From: Odontocerum albicorne
Taxonomy: Eukaryota > Arthropoda > Insecta > Trichoptera > Odontoceridae
Direction: 5' to 3'
NCBI GenBank assembly: GCA_949825065.1
Contig: OX463838.1
Span: 806,001-870,000, forward strand
DNA: 64,000 bases
Part shown: positions 40,822-51,340 of the stretch, one piece after another
Numbering within the stretch: the first letter of the stretch is position 1
Layout of the letters: every line of letters begins with the position of its first letter
Notes under the pieces: model-generated
Databases searched by the model: none
The model's input: the letters and a program-made list of their open reading frames with translations, nothing else
What the model was told of the DNA's origin: nothing
Position numbers and translations under genes: made by a program

Positions 40822-40986
40822 AGGTACGAAAATGGCATTGCTGAAATGCTCAATGACATTAGTAGGGCTTCATCACAAGTGGGCCTGAAAATAAATTACA
40901 GCAAAACAAAGATCGTGAGCAACACAGGTCAGACAACACCTGTCACAGTCAAGGGAAAGACAATAGAGAAGGTTTCTTCTTATGTA
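40822..40986 (+). pseudogene. RTE-like reverse transcriptase, 5' half of interrupted frame
   Basis: NGIAEMLNDISRASSQVGLK, INYSKTKIVSN, then GKTIEKVSSYV: the RT thumb boundary of an RTE-like element. Interrupted at 40986 by mariner family D; reading resumes at 42275 with YLGHTTRLGKENQDAEIERR. Confidence 0.8.
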
Positions 40987-42274
40987 TTAGGTGTACAAAT
41001 AAGTTTCCGCCGTTTTTTATAAAAAAATGGGCATTTATTGTGAAAGAACGGAACCTCATGTTTTATTCGAAGTAGTACCCATCGCTTGCCACTACTTTCC
41101 CCCATCTTTCTGTCAGCATACGAATACCGCGTCAGTCATCATCATCATCTTTTGAGGCTATCCACGAATCGACTCAATTTTTGGTATCTTCATATGATGT
41201 GAAGTGCTGCTCAGACAGGCCATGCGTCATCGATCAAAACAAGTGGTAATCAGAAGGAGCAATGTCTGGTGAATACAGCGGGTGGGGTAAAACTTCTCAA
41301 TTGAGTGTTTCCAAATAGGTTTTGACCGGTGCCGCAACATGTGGACTAGCATTATCATGCAGGAGAATAATTTTGTCGTGTCTGGCGTAGTAGTGGGCGC
41401 GCTTTTCCTCGAGTGTTCGACTCAATCTCATCAATTATGTTCGGTAGACAGCCCCAGCAATGGTTTCATTCGGTTTGAGCAACTCATAATACACGACACC
41501 AAGCTGATCCCACCAAATACACAACAAGAGTTTTTTTCCATGAATATTTGGCTTAGCCGTAGATGTTAAAGCATGACCAGGGGATCCCCATGATTTCTTC
41601 CTTTTTGGATTATCATAATGGATGCATTTTTCATCACCAGTGACTATATGGTGCAGAAAACCCTTTCGTTTATGCCTGGCAAGCAGCATTTCACATGTGG
41701 AAAATTGGCATTCAAAGTTTCTCCGTGTCAGTTCATATGAATCCCAATTTCTTTGTTTTTGAATCATTCCCAATGATTTCAACCCATGTGAAATTGCTTG
41801 TTGAGTCACTCCTAATGTAAGTGCAAGTTCTTCTTGCGTTTGGCACGAATCTTGATCCAATAATACTTCCAATTCCGCGTCTTCGTACACTTTCGGCCTT
41901 CCGCTTCGTTCTTTGTCTTCGATGTCAAATTCACCGTTCTTAAACTTTTGAAACCACTCACGACAACTTCTCTCACTTAAGGCAGCCTCACCATATGCTT
42001 CTACAAGCAATCGATGCGCCTCAGCTGCAGATTTCTTCAAATTGAAGAAGTAAATAAAAAATTCCCGCAAATGACGCTTATTCGGCTCAAAACTTGACAT
42101 TTTCGAACACAAAAAAATATGTTATACTGATAAAAATTCACTAATATTTCAAGGTCATGTTGTTGACAGATGTCCAACCTTACGATAATGACATTTTACA
42201 TCTGACAATTTTAACCATAACTTACTGGTGGCGCCAACTTTTGTCAAACGGCGGTGACTTATTTGTACACCCAA
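40987..42274 (-). mobile_element. Full-length mariner, family D copy B (1288 bp)
   Basis: Same length as 29916-31203, same termini, flanked by TA (40985-40986, 42275-42276). I saw only scattered single-base differences. It splits the RTE-like coding sequence so cleanly that the interrupted frame can be read across it. Confidence 0.95.
41060..42112 (-). pseudogene. Mariner transposase, family D copy B
   Basis: Open for 225 codons (42112-41435) with the same domains as copy A and the same premature end (AVYRT, stop). Differences: two Phe for two Leu at residues 18-19, and Leu for Ser after GSPGHA. The downstream HDNASPH and SPDIAPSDY regions with stops are shared with copy A. Both copies therefore descend from an already broken master and must have been mobilised in trans. 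Confidence 0.88.
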
Positions 42275-42276
42275 TA

Positions 42277-42850
42277 TATCTGGGACATACAACAAGACTG
42301 GGTAAGGAGAATCAAGATGCTGAAATTGAGAGAAGACGAGGCCAAGCCTGGGCTGCATTTGGAAAGCTGTCCTTTATTCTAAAATCTCCCAAAATACGCA
42401 AGACATCTTTAAAAATCCGTATTCGACTCCTGTGTCCTTCCTGTGCTAACATATGGGCTGGAAACATCGGTGCTGAATAAGCAGATTATGCACAACCTCA
42501 TGTTGACGCAGAGAGCCATGGAGAGAAGAATGTTAAATATCTCTCCGAGGGATAGGAGAACCAATTAATGGATAATGCAACAGACCAAAGTAGCTGATGT
42601 CGCCGAAAGAGTCGCCATTCAAAAATGGAACTGGGCGGGACACATAGCCAGATGCACAGATGATAGATGGACCCCGAGAGTGCTGGAGTGGCGCCCAAGA
42701 AAGGGAAGAAGTGTGGGCCGTCCTCAGACACGGTGGTCAGATTGCATTAGAAGAATGGCCGGGAGCAACTGGAAACGATGTGCCCAGGAAAGAGAGGAAT
42801 GGAAGAGGAGAGGGGAGGCCTATGTTCAACTTTGGACGGAGACGGGCTGA
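42277..42850 (+). pseudogene. RTE-like reverse transcriptase, 3' half of interrupted frame
   Basis: Continues the frame cut at 40986: YLGHTTRLGKENQDAEIERR, AWAAFGKLSFILKSPKIRKT, then with frame changes TQRAMERRMLNISPRDRR-like, and in a further frame KVADVAERVAIQKWNWAGHI, WTPRVLEWRPRKGRSVGRPQ and EWKRRGEAYVQLWTETG before the stop. This is the standard C-terminal end of this RTE-like family; at least two frameshifts are present. Confidence 0.82.
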
Positions 42851-43252
42851 TGATGATGGTGAACAAGGTACGGTGAATACGTGAGGTGCGGGCAGCTAGT
42901 TCAAAAACAGCTAGTTTGAGTAATCAAATTTTGAAAATATTGTTAATAAAGCACTCAGTACTTTTTTTAAACAATTTTGTAAGGTATATTGCACCCTTGA
43001 TGAAAAATACAAATAAAAATTTTAAAAACTTCTCGGTTGTAACTTCAACGCTGAGGAATCCGACCCACAGATTGTTGAGTATATATTCATGTGGTTTTTT
43101 GGGGAAAATAACGATGGTTTCCCATTACCTTCAGCAAATAAAATATAATAACAAATAATGATCGATACATTTGTTCACTAAATAAAAAGCGGTAACCTGC
43201 TTGGCCAAGTTGGTATGACGCATGTCTTTCAACCCGTCGGCTGACGTTTCGA
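42851..43252. other. No recognisable feature
   Basis: AT-rich; a 90-codon ORF (42886-43158) is unrecognised. Confidence 0.35.
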
Positions 43253-43756
43253 TGTCCTGTGATGTGTAACTAATACACATTGCTTCTAAAAAATTTAATA
43301 TCTCTATAAATATAATAAATACCATACTGGGTTCAGATTTTAGATATTCCTCCGTAATACAATTACGCATTGAATGAAAAAATAATATTAATAATAATTA
43401 GCACTTATCGGCCACATCAGAGATATTTTGTGAAAATCGGGAATAAATTCACCAATACAATCAAACGTGTGCCAGTGTGTGACGTAGGTGTATTAATTCT
43501 AAAAAACCGATACGGGTGAGGAAGGAACGCTATTCACGTCTCACTCTACTTCGGTATAAGGGAGCGCATGAAATAGAATCTCAGTTCGCTCGTTTCTCTC
43601 GCTCAGTAGCCAGCGGGCTTCTGTTCGAGGTGGTCGCTTCGCTCGTTTTGTGAACGTCGTTCGATGTTTTTTTTTTCATTTTTTCAGCAATTAAATTTCA
43701 ATTATTATCACTTTTGACTTCAAATTTAATTAATTTAAGCGATTGGCGGTTCTTTG
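43253..43756. mobile_element. piggyBac-type MITE, copy 2 (ends lost)
   Basis: Interior matches 18076-18729 from TCCTGTGATGTGTAACTAAT to TTAATTTAAGCGATTGGC; both termini with their TTAA are missing. The right side breaks directly into another element. Confidence 0.75.
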
Positions 43757-44094
43757 ATTCCGTTCGCGAACCGAAATGTTCGCAAACCGAAATTCATTTT
43801 CTAGGGAGCCATAATGAGGGTTGATTTAATACAAAATATATTTTATATATACTGTATATTATATACTCGTACATAAAAAGCAAAAAAAATGTATCAAGAA
43901 CAACGAACGCAACGACAAACAATGTTCACAACGCGCGCACCTGAGAACAACTAATGCGTAATTGCGCAATGCGCCGTTACAACTAATTCGTGAGCCGAGG
44001 CATTGTACGCAGGTCGAGTCAACATTTGTTCGGAAATTGTGTTCGTAAGCCGATTTGTTCGTTACTAGAGGCGTTCGTGACCCGAGGTTAACTG
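43757..44094. mobile_element. Tigger-type MITE, right end present
   Basis: Right end GACCCGAGGTTAACTG next to TA (44095-44096) reads on the minus strand as CAGTTAACCTCGGGTC, a Tigger-like terminus. The left side (CGTTCGCGAACCGAAATGTT) is the matching subterminal region with its tip missing. Confidence 0.55.
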
Positions 44095-44290
44095 TATATC
44101 GCATTGAGTTACCCGTCATCCTGTATATGCGACACTCGTACATGGAAATGTGGCAAAGATTAAAATAACTGAACATTTTGGAACCAGCAGTTCGATTTTG
44201 TGGAACAGATGTCGGCCATATTAATACAATATGTTATATGCGAGACACGGACAGACAAAAGTGGGCAATGAAAGTTTCCGCCGAGAAATA

Positions 44291-45100
44291 CAGGCGGCCC
44301 TCGACTTTCGCACAATTCGCAATTTCGCACATTTAAAAACAATGATTTTTGGAAGAACTATAATATATGGAACGCAATAAACAATATTGGAGACTCGTGG
44401 GCTGAAATAAAAGAGTCAACAATGGAAGGTTCCTGGAAACAATTATGCCCACAAATGATGAGTGATTTTATAAATTCTGAAGAAACTCCGGAAACTATCA
44501 CAGATGAAATAGTTAGCCTAATGAATGAACTAAACTTGGACGTCAACAACGAAGATGTTAATGAGTTGATTGAATCTTACTCAGTACCTCTGTCAAATGA
44601 ATACTTAATTGAGCAACAAGAGTTAAACGAAATACACAATGAAAGTGAGGAAGAAGAAGCTGATAAAATCGTCAAGACTTTGACAATAAAAAATATGAAT
44701 GAAGCCTTCGTGCATCTTGACTTTTTTTTGACTATCATGGAAGAATGTGATCCCGATGGAGAACGTATATCTCAAGTACGTAGGGCGATTGAGAAAGACA
44801 CAGCATGTTATAGAACTCTTTATCAAGAAAATAAAAAAAAGGTGGTATTCAACTAACTCTTGACAAGTTTATAAAGAAAACACCTGAAAGCACTTAAACA
44901 CGCCTCGTTAACTTAATTATGTACGAGTATATTGATAAATAAATATTTTTAATATATTATTGATAAATAAATATTATTATTGATAGATATACGAATATAT
45001 TTAAAAATAAAATGATTTTTTTACATCCCTCTACTTTCGAACATTCAACATTCGCACACATTTTCAGGAACCAATTATGTGCGAAAGTCGAGGGCTGCCT
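44291..45100 (+). mobile_element. Tigger/pogo-like DNA transposon, copy 2
   Basis: Ends CAGGCGGCCCTCGACTTTCG and CGAAAGTCGAGGGCTGCCTG are inverted; TA on the left (44289-44290), TG on the right. Same family as 1157-2314 without the 36-bp duplication or the inserted segment. Confidence 0.82.
44349..44856 (+). pseudogene. Tigger-like transposase C-terminal remnant, copy 2
   Basis: FWKNYNIWNAINNIGDSWAE, KQLCPQMMSDFINSEETPET, an acidic stretch and IMEECDPDGERISQVRRAIE, ending KKKVVFN and a stop at 44856. The frame is open throughout, unlike copy 1. The DDE catalytic core and CENP-B-type DNA-binding domain upstream have been deleted, so only the C-terminal 170 residues or so remain. Confidence 0.7.
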
Positions 45101-45325
45101 GTGAAGTTAATAATATGATATGGAGGCATTTCCTGGCGAAAGGTATAGCAATCATATGCCAAAATATATTTAGGCGAAATTGTAATCACAAAAATTAGGA
45201 TAAAAAAATAAATTACACATGTCGATGCTCCAATTATAGCACCACACCGAGTATAATAAATTATACAAGTTTTTTTATGCAATGAAAAGGCAATTGATAA
45301 AAACCCCAACAGCTCCGACGCCTAA

Positions 45326-45816
45326 GGCCTCGGCCACACAGGTAGGAGCCACGCTTGGTGCTTAAAGATACGCTGCGAGCTAGGTGACATATTCTAGAGA
45401 ACCAACGCACTGCATACTATCGCAGTGGCCACACTGCACGCTTCGCGCCACGCTACATGACAATTAGTCACCTAGTGAGTCTCCTGGCGAACAGACGTGT
45501 TGGTTAATTTTATTGTGTCACCAAGTGATTTTACAAGATGGCGGAAGTTTTAAAAACATCTGTGTATAAAAGGGAGCCTTTGTGGAACCCATCGAGCAAA
45601 TTATACAAAAATGTACCTGTAATAAAATCCCTCTGGAATGAAGTTGCACAGGAAGTAAATAAAGATAAGGTAAGTTGTAATAAAATTGGTTAGTTTTGAG
45701 AGTGGCATCGTTTGTTGACTCAATCACTCCCAAATGTCAAATGAATTTGTGTCATGAAGTCACCTAGTCTATTAATCACGTAGCACCTAGTGAAGCATTT
45801 TGGTGTGGTCTTAGCC
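45326..45816 (+). mobile_element. Harbinger-type element with MADF-like exon, copy 2
   Basis: Ends GGCCTCGGCCACACAGGTAG and GTGTGGTCTTAGCC are inverted over about 15 bp, flanked by TAA (45323-45325, 45817-45819). The left arm (to about 45505) matches the 202-bp foldback copy at 17466. The centre carries the exon listed next. Closest relative: 54681-55203, in opposite orientation. Confidence 0.85.
45538..45669 (+). CDS. MADF-like first exon with splice donor
   Basis: ATG at 45538 opens 44 codons: MAEVLKTSVYKREPLW, NPSSKLYKNVPVIKSLWNEV, AQEVNKDK, then a consensus donor GTAAGT at 45670. The pattern LWNPSS..Y+N....WNEVA is the first half of a MADF (Myb/SANT-like) DNA-binding domain, the type of accessory protein encoded by some Harbinger transposons. 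No second exon is found before the element ends 147 bases later, so this copy can make only a truncated product unless spliced to outside sequence. Confidence 0.6.
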
Positions 45817-46019
45817 TAAGGGAAACCATAAAGACGACTCGTCCTGGAGTAGACACCGAAAAAGATAAAAGGTCGTATTAGTCTTACCTCAGACAATGCA
45901 AAAAAATTATAATACGCGGTTATCAAATTTCTTTAAAAAAACAATAAAAAGCCAACAACGTTTAGATGCTATCAACGGAGGTTCTCCTTCATCAGATTGC
46001 ACAGTGAAAGATTAGGCTT

Positions 46020-46260
46020 AACAGTTTCATTTAGGCAGATAATCCATTAAAGATGACACTCGTCGAGGCAGACCAGCAGAAGCATTCACTCAAGAAACAG
46101 TTGAATTAATGCAATAGCAAGTTTTACAAGACGGAAGACTAAAATTAAAAGAAACATCAGCAAGGTGTGGGCTTTCTAAAATCGCAGTGTTACGAATTCT
46201 GCATGATCATCTTGGCATGAATAAGGCGAGTGCAAGATGGATGCCCCATAGGCCCCGACT
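46020..46260 (+). pseudogene. Mariner/Tc1-like transposase N-terminal fragment
   Basis: Reads DDTRRGRPAEAFTQETVELM and RLKLKETSARCGLSKIAVLR, then ILHDHLGMNKASARWMPH: the SGRP-type linker and second helix-turn-helix of a mariner-like transposase, with an internal stop. Nothing of the catalytic domain follows and no terminal repeats were found. Confidence 0.6.
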
Positions 46261-46689
46261 TGATCACAACTTATCTCCAGCAAGTGTCGTTTCTAGTAAA
46301 GAGATTATGTCGATAACAGGACTTGAAGATGAGAGCACAAGTCATCGAAACAGACGCAGAAGCAAAATGTGTCCGCCACTCTCCTGGTTCCGGGGCTCCA
46401 CGAGATACTCGTAAGTGTGCGGAAGAATACTCCGCAGTTTCTCATCTTCACAGCTCGAATGAAGCGTGACGAAGCGCGACGCAACACGCTGCACCACTCT
46501 CGCCAGCTCGAAAAACACTGCTGGACCACTTCAAGAATATGACGTGATGAATTATGTATTTTTATGTTATCATTTTACTGGCAACGATGATAAAAGGTTC
46601 ACTGAATAAGGCACAAACCCTATAAGTGGTCACATTGAATAGATAGAGGACAATCAAAATGTTGACATATAATAGATGCTTGAGATGCC
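46261..46689. other. No recognisable feature
   Basis: Nothing recognised. Confidence 0.35.
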
Positions 46690-46853
46690 ATTGTATTGTA
46701 CTTTCGTACACATCACAGCCTTGCCTCATCCAACCAACCAGAAAGGTGTTTAAACAAGCATTGAGTAAAAACTAGACTGGAAACCTATTCCAAAACTGGG
46801 TACCTCCGGGATGGAAGATAAGAGTCTATCCAACCAGGCCACAGAGATCGTCA
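46690..46853 (-). mobile_element. tRNA-derived SINE
   Basis: Minus strand: GACGATCTCTGTGGCCTGGT (head), GGAGGTACCCAGTTTTGG (decayed box B region), CCAGTCTAGTTTTTACTCAA (body), TGGTTGGTTGGATGAGGCAA (tail). Confidence 0.65.
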
Positions 46854-47067
46854 ATATGATACCATGTTACCATGGACAGATTTAATGAACGACATGCATC
46901 AAAGCAGTACGTGCCACACAAATGTTAAGATAGGCGTAAGGTTTGACCGGTGGTGAGATGCATGGGTTTTTTACATTTAATCTTTAAAAGTAACAACGTA
47001 GGACAGCGAAATTTTGGAAAAGCACTAATGAACAAGCTTCTCGAAACTCAGGGACCATAATGAAATA

Positions 47068-47440
47068 ATGAGAGTTAATGAATATTGGAGAATGCTACGG
47101 ATACCCTGGACGGATATGGTCAGCAACACAAGGGTTCTTCAAAGAGCCAACGTTGATAGAGCGTTGCTGACTAATATTAAAATCCGAAAGGTGTCCTATT
47201 TGGGTCATGTACTTAGAGGAGAAAAGTACAAATTACTGCACCTGATCATCCAAGGCAAAATAGAGAGTCGAAGAGGTATTGGCAGGAGGCAAATCTCCTG
47301 GCTCCGCAATATACGTGATTGGACTGGTATAAGGAGCGTTGGGGATCGTCAGGTGATATTCAACGTTGGGGGGGACCTGACATAACACTAGAAAGAAGGA
47401 GAAGAATGAATATTGCTTCTGTCTAAGGAGATAAAGGTTT
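47068..47440 (+). pseudogene. RTE-like C-terminal fragment
   Basis: EYWRMLRIPWTDMVSNTRVL, KIRKVSYLGHVLRGEKYKLL, GKIESRRGIGRRQISWLRNI and RDWTGIRSVGDRQ: 105 open codons of the family's conserved C-terminus. The start of the ORF is an internal Met, not the element's own start. Terminal GKKKK-like end is degraded. Confidence 0.75.
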
Positions 47441-48391
47441 TTGCTTTGGTGATAGTCAAACGTAAAGACCTGGTAACGCACAAGAAAAAGTTAGTTAAAT
47501 CACGTAGGCGAAAAAAAAATTGGAACTCAAAAGGATGAGTTTGCCTTTTGGCGCTATAAAACTTCTTTAAAAAAAATTAAGCCTTCATTCAAGTGCAGCT
47601 CCACTGAACAGGTCAAGCGGCAAGTTGCCTCAAATTGATCTTGTTCATCGCGTTGATTGTTTGCTGTAGCCAATTTCAGTGGTCACCCAAGAAGTTCTTG
47701 TGCAATGTCCATCGTTGTATACAGAAAGACCCGATGATGAACGAATTACGTCTAAACACATACACATGACTCGCTACCAAAAATAAACGTTTTGTAACGG
47801 TCTTACAAATATGTCCAATCATGATGAACGACAGACGACATAGACACGACTTCCGGAGCCACGCTTCCTTTGGCTGTCAAGTGGGAAGTCACGACTTAAC
47901 ACACACTGCAGCGAGCGTGCCACGCAGTCTCCCGATGGGTGAGGTTCGCCCAATCTACCTTGCCTCGCACAAGCAAGCTGCCTCCTGTCACTTCTCAATA
48001 CGCTCACAATGAGTCAAGTGCTAACTGTCCATCAATTAGCGGTGTACATCTGATCGCTGCACTTGACCGGACAAAAGCAATTATCAGTTAATTGATTCTT
48101 TAAGTTTTTAGCCAGGAGACCCCCAAAGATAAAATAAATTGATTAAAACCTCACGACCCCCTGCAAAAACGTAATATCTTGTTGATGTTTGTGTCTGTAA
48201 GTACTGTAGTTTTTTTAATAAATATATTTGTCTTGCTCCGATAATACGAGGATGTTACCTTCTGTACACGTAAGTTTTTTTTTTCGCGACCCACAGGTTG
48301 AGAAACGATGCGCCAGTTTATGCAAAAAAGAGTGACTAGTCAACATCTTCGGAAAATGATTATTTAAAATTATTTAAAATTATTAAAATTA
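47441..48391. other. No recognisable feature
   Basis: Nothing recognised; two complementary 62-63-codon ORFs near 47820-48010 show no known domain. Confidence 0.35.
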
Positions 48392-48450
48392 ATTTACTCC
48401 TTACCCAAAATTCTTTTTTACTAAAAAAGAATTTTGGGTAAGGAGTAAAT
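48392..48450. repeat. Perfect 59-bp palindrome
   Basis: Two 29-base arms, ATTTACTCCTTACCCAAAAT plus TCTTTTTTA and its exact inverse, meet around a single C at 48421. A looser inverted repeat follows at about 48503-48585 (CGAGAATTGAATTTTGAAT and ATTCAAAATTTGATTCTCG). Confidence 0.95.
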
Positions 48451-48670
48451 CATAGTATAAATAGGCTAAACCCCATACGACGGCTGTCGCCAAAGAAAGA
48501 ATGCGAGAATTGAATTTTGAATACGAGAGAGCGAGAGAGGAATACTTGGATTCTCTCCGAAAGTAATTCAAAATTTGATTCTCGGTGGGTCCGTGATACT
48601 GAACGAATTTTAAATACCTAGCTAACAATTTTTGAACCGGTGTAAAAGGGGACGATGTATAAATGATATA

Positions 48671-49346
48671 CGAGGCGTATCCAGAAAGTAAGTGTACTGA
48701 GGCTCTCACGACCGGATGGATTTTATTTTCGACATGTTGGCTACACTTCCGTGTAGCCTGACCCTTCCCCTCCGCAACGAGACCGGTTCGAGGTCAGTAC
48801 GTTGAGAAGTGTCGACGCGACAACACGTTAAAAATGTCAAACCAATCTCCCGCCAAGTTGAATCGAGTGGAGGCCGGGCAAGAGTTATTGAGGCGCTGCA
48901 AACTCCATGGAGATGAATTTCTCCGCTCCATCGTTACTGGAGATGAAACTTGGGTTGCACACTACACGCCTGAAACCAAAAGGCAGTCTCAACAGTGGCG
49001 TCACACCTCTTCACCCTCCGCCAAAAAGTTCAAAACCACAATTTCAGCCAAGAAAATCATGGCATCCGTGTTTTGGGACTGTCAAGGCATAATTTTAATT
49101 GAATATATGCCTCAAGGGGAGACCATCAACTCTGCAAGATACTGTGAGACCCTAAAAAAATTGCGGAGGGCGATTCAGAACAAGAGGAGAGGCATGCTGA
49201 CAAAGGGAATCTGCCTGCTGCACGACAATGCCAGACCACACACGGCCAACGCCACGAAGGAACTGCTCGCCTCGTTTAAATGGGATGTCCTGAACCATCC
49301 CGCGCATTCCCCCTGACCTAGCACCTTCAGATTACTATCTCTTTAC
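48671..49346 (+). mobile_element. Mariner family A copy 2 (3' truncated)
   Basis: Left terminal repeat CGAGGCGTATCCAGAAAGTA next to TA (48669-48670). The right terminal repeat is missing; similarity to copy 1 ends near 49346. Confidence 0.85.
48834..49346 (+). pseudogene. Mariner transposase remnant, family A copy 2
   Basis: 160 open codons with an N-terminal deletion: LLRRCKLHGDEFLRSIVTGD (first Asp), SVFWDCQG, LLHDNARPHTANATKELLAS (second Asp), FKWDVLNHPAHSP, then a one-base insertion in the C run at about 49308 breaks the frame before the third catalytic position. Copy 1 breaks near the same place but with a different lesion. Confidence 0.82.
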
Positions 49347-50024
49347 GTTGGTTCCAAACTTGAATCTAGCCTGCAACCTCCAAGTTGGAACACAGACGTT
49401 ATAACGAAATATAGTTGTATAAATCAAATATAGTAGTAGCACATTTTCATTTACTCAAACAACAGCACATTCAACCAATTATAAAAGTTATACGAAAATG
49501 AAAGAAAATATAATCCACCGTGAAGGTTTAGTTCGTGCTACAATAAAAAATTCCAAACAAGCGACATTACGGCAATGCTTATTAAACCGTGACTATACTC
49601 GTAGCTATCGAGAGTAACCAATCACATTATGTCAGCGCCACTTGGATTCATTCATTCGTATGTTCCTTCTCAACATATCCGCATTGGTTCTCTACACACG
49701 TTGAAAAGCGTGGCCGGAAGGCAAAGTTATTGTACCATATGTTCGGTCCCATCAATCGAGACTTCGGGTTAAGAACCCCGATCCCCCATGATCGAGTATG
49801 ACCATCAACTAACCTTTGAATAGAAGACGCCTGTGTGTGTATTGCTTCACATTGTGCTACTACACTTTAGCGAGCATAAAATCTTGATAAATCAAACCAA
49901 AATATTCAATGGCAAAGAAATAAAAATGCCATGACGTTCGGCAGGTTCAATCTGCAGCAGCCTTACGTTAGATGGCGCATTATTGTGTTGCTAAATAGCA
50001 AACATACGTACCTACCATTCCGCC
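49347..50024. other. Unassigned stretch
   Basis: 49700-49770 (AGCGTGGCCGGAAGGC, CGAGACTTCGGGTTAAGAAC) resembles 31590-31680, so it is part of a dispersed repeat. No gene recognised. Confidence 0.35.
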
Positions 50025-50130
50025 ATTTTCCTTTCGGATAAAGCAGAAAGGACATACTTTTCTATCTCGACAGACATCCTTCGCCTCTCCTCCACCCTAA
50101 CACTCTCTCATACAACTCCCATGATATATC
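50025..50130 (-). pseudogene. RTE-like 3' terminal fragment
   Basis: CTTTTCTATCTCGACAGACA and TCCTTCGCCTCTCCTCCACC are inverse copies of the 3' end block also found at 36860 and 56235. Confidence 0.5.
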
Positions 50131-50140
50131 TGACTTGGAT

Positions 50141-50365
50141 CGACGTGGGCTAATTGATAAGACGCTTATATTTCAACTCGGGGGTTGCGGGTTTGATTCC
50201 CGTTGGAACCCAGATATTATAAAAAAGGATTCTAATCTGGTTTACACTTAATGTATATTTAACATCTCTCTCTCTGGTTGGTTAGAACAGATTGCCACAC
50301 GGCAATTAGCCCAGCAGGTTGTAATACATACAACGAAATTGTAAAACAATACAATTATTTCCAAA
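50141..50365 (+). mobile_element. tRNA-derived SINE, full length
   Basis: The most complete copy: head GACGTGGGCTAATTGATAAG (box A region), GCGGGTTTGATTCCCGTTGG (box B), A-rich linker, body GGATTCTAATCTGGTTTACA, tail GGTTGGTTAGAACAGATTGC then CACACGGCAATTAGCCC, ending in an A-rich (TTGTAAAACAATACAATT) run. Confidence 0.8.
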
Positions 50366-50420
50366 TGAACTCTTAGACTAGACTAGTACCCTTTCATTTT
50401 TTAAATTTATTTTGTTTAGT

Positions 50421-50494
50421 AGTACCAATGGGAATCGAACCCGAAACTCCCAGATGGAAAACGAGTTGTTTACCAAATAAACCGCTTAGTTCAC
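50421..50494 (-). mobile_element. tRNA-derived SINE head
   Basis: Minus strand: TAAGCGGTTTATTTGGTAAA (box A region), then TCTGGGAGTTTCGGGTTCGA and TTCCCATTGG (box B). Confidence 0.65.
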
Positions 50495-50592
50495 TATAAT
50501 CAATGAACAGACATAATCAAATATAAAAGTTTATATGTAATTGGTTTGCAAACTAAAAAAAACCAATAAGGGTTCAAAAGACTTTCGATATA

Positions 50593-51338
50593 CAGTGAAA
50601 CCCCGTTTTTACGTTTTTGAAGGGACTGATAAAAAAAAAGGAATTAGAAGGAAAACGTAGATGGGGTGAGAAAAATTTTTTAGATAATCGCGCAATTCGG
50701 AAACCTTTTTTCAATCGATTCGCGATTTTTTATTATCGTAGCCAAAGTTGTAATGGGTATCCCCAAATCACGCGCGAGCGAAACACGTGAACCAACGTGT
50801 TTCTTCACTTTTTCGAGAATTTTCTCTTGAATCGATAATGTTTTTTCTTTGCTGAGACATTATTTGAAGCGATTCAACGAAAAATTAAAAGAAATGAAAA
50901 AATGTAAATTGACACACGAAATACACGACAATTGACAATTGAAATACTATGTACACGACCGACACGTTTAAAACACAAGCACAGATTGACCTGCCTATAC
51001 AGTCTGCCTGCCTCTGATTCGCTAAATTTTCCACCAATTGCATCGTATTACACGACTCGAGTATTCTTGACCATGAGCGCTGCAGGTGCACACGTGTCTA
51101 TAAATAGAAAAAAACATGTCTGCTTCCTAATATTCATTTCAAATATTTTAAATCGTCGCGCATTTAATTAAAAATGTTTATAAATTTATTTGCATTTTAA
51201 ATATTAAAAACGTAAATTGCGGGAAATAAAAACGTAAAAGCGGGTACTAAATGTACTAAAATAAAACGAGATTGTAAAAATTTTACGTAAATAGCGGGAA
51301 AACGTGAATTCCGGGCACGTTAAAACGGGATTTCACTG
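50593..51338 (-). mobile_element. pogo-like DNA transposon remnant
   Basis: Ends CAGTGAAACCCCGTTTTTAC and GTTAAAACGGGATTTCACTG are inverted, with TA on each side (50591-50592, 51339-51340). On the minus strand near 50720-50870 a reading VKKHVGSRVSRARDLGIPIT, TLATIIKNRESIEKRF resembles the CENP-B/psq-type helix-turn-helix of pogo-group transposases, in broken frames. 746 bp, no catalytic domain. Confidence 0.7.
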
Positions 51339-51340
51339 TA

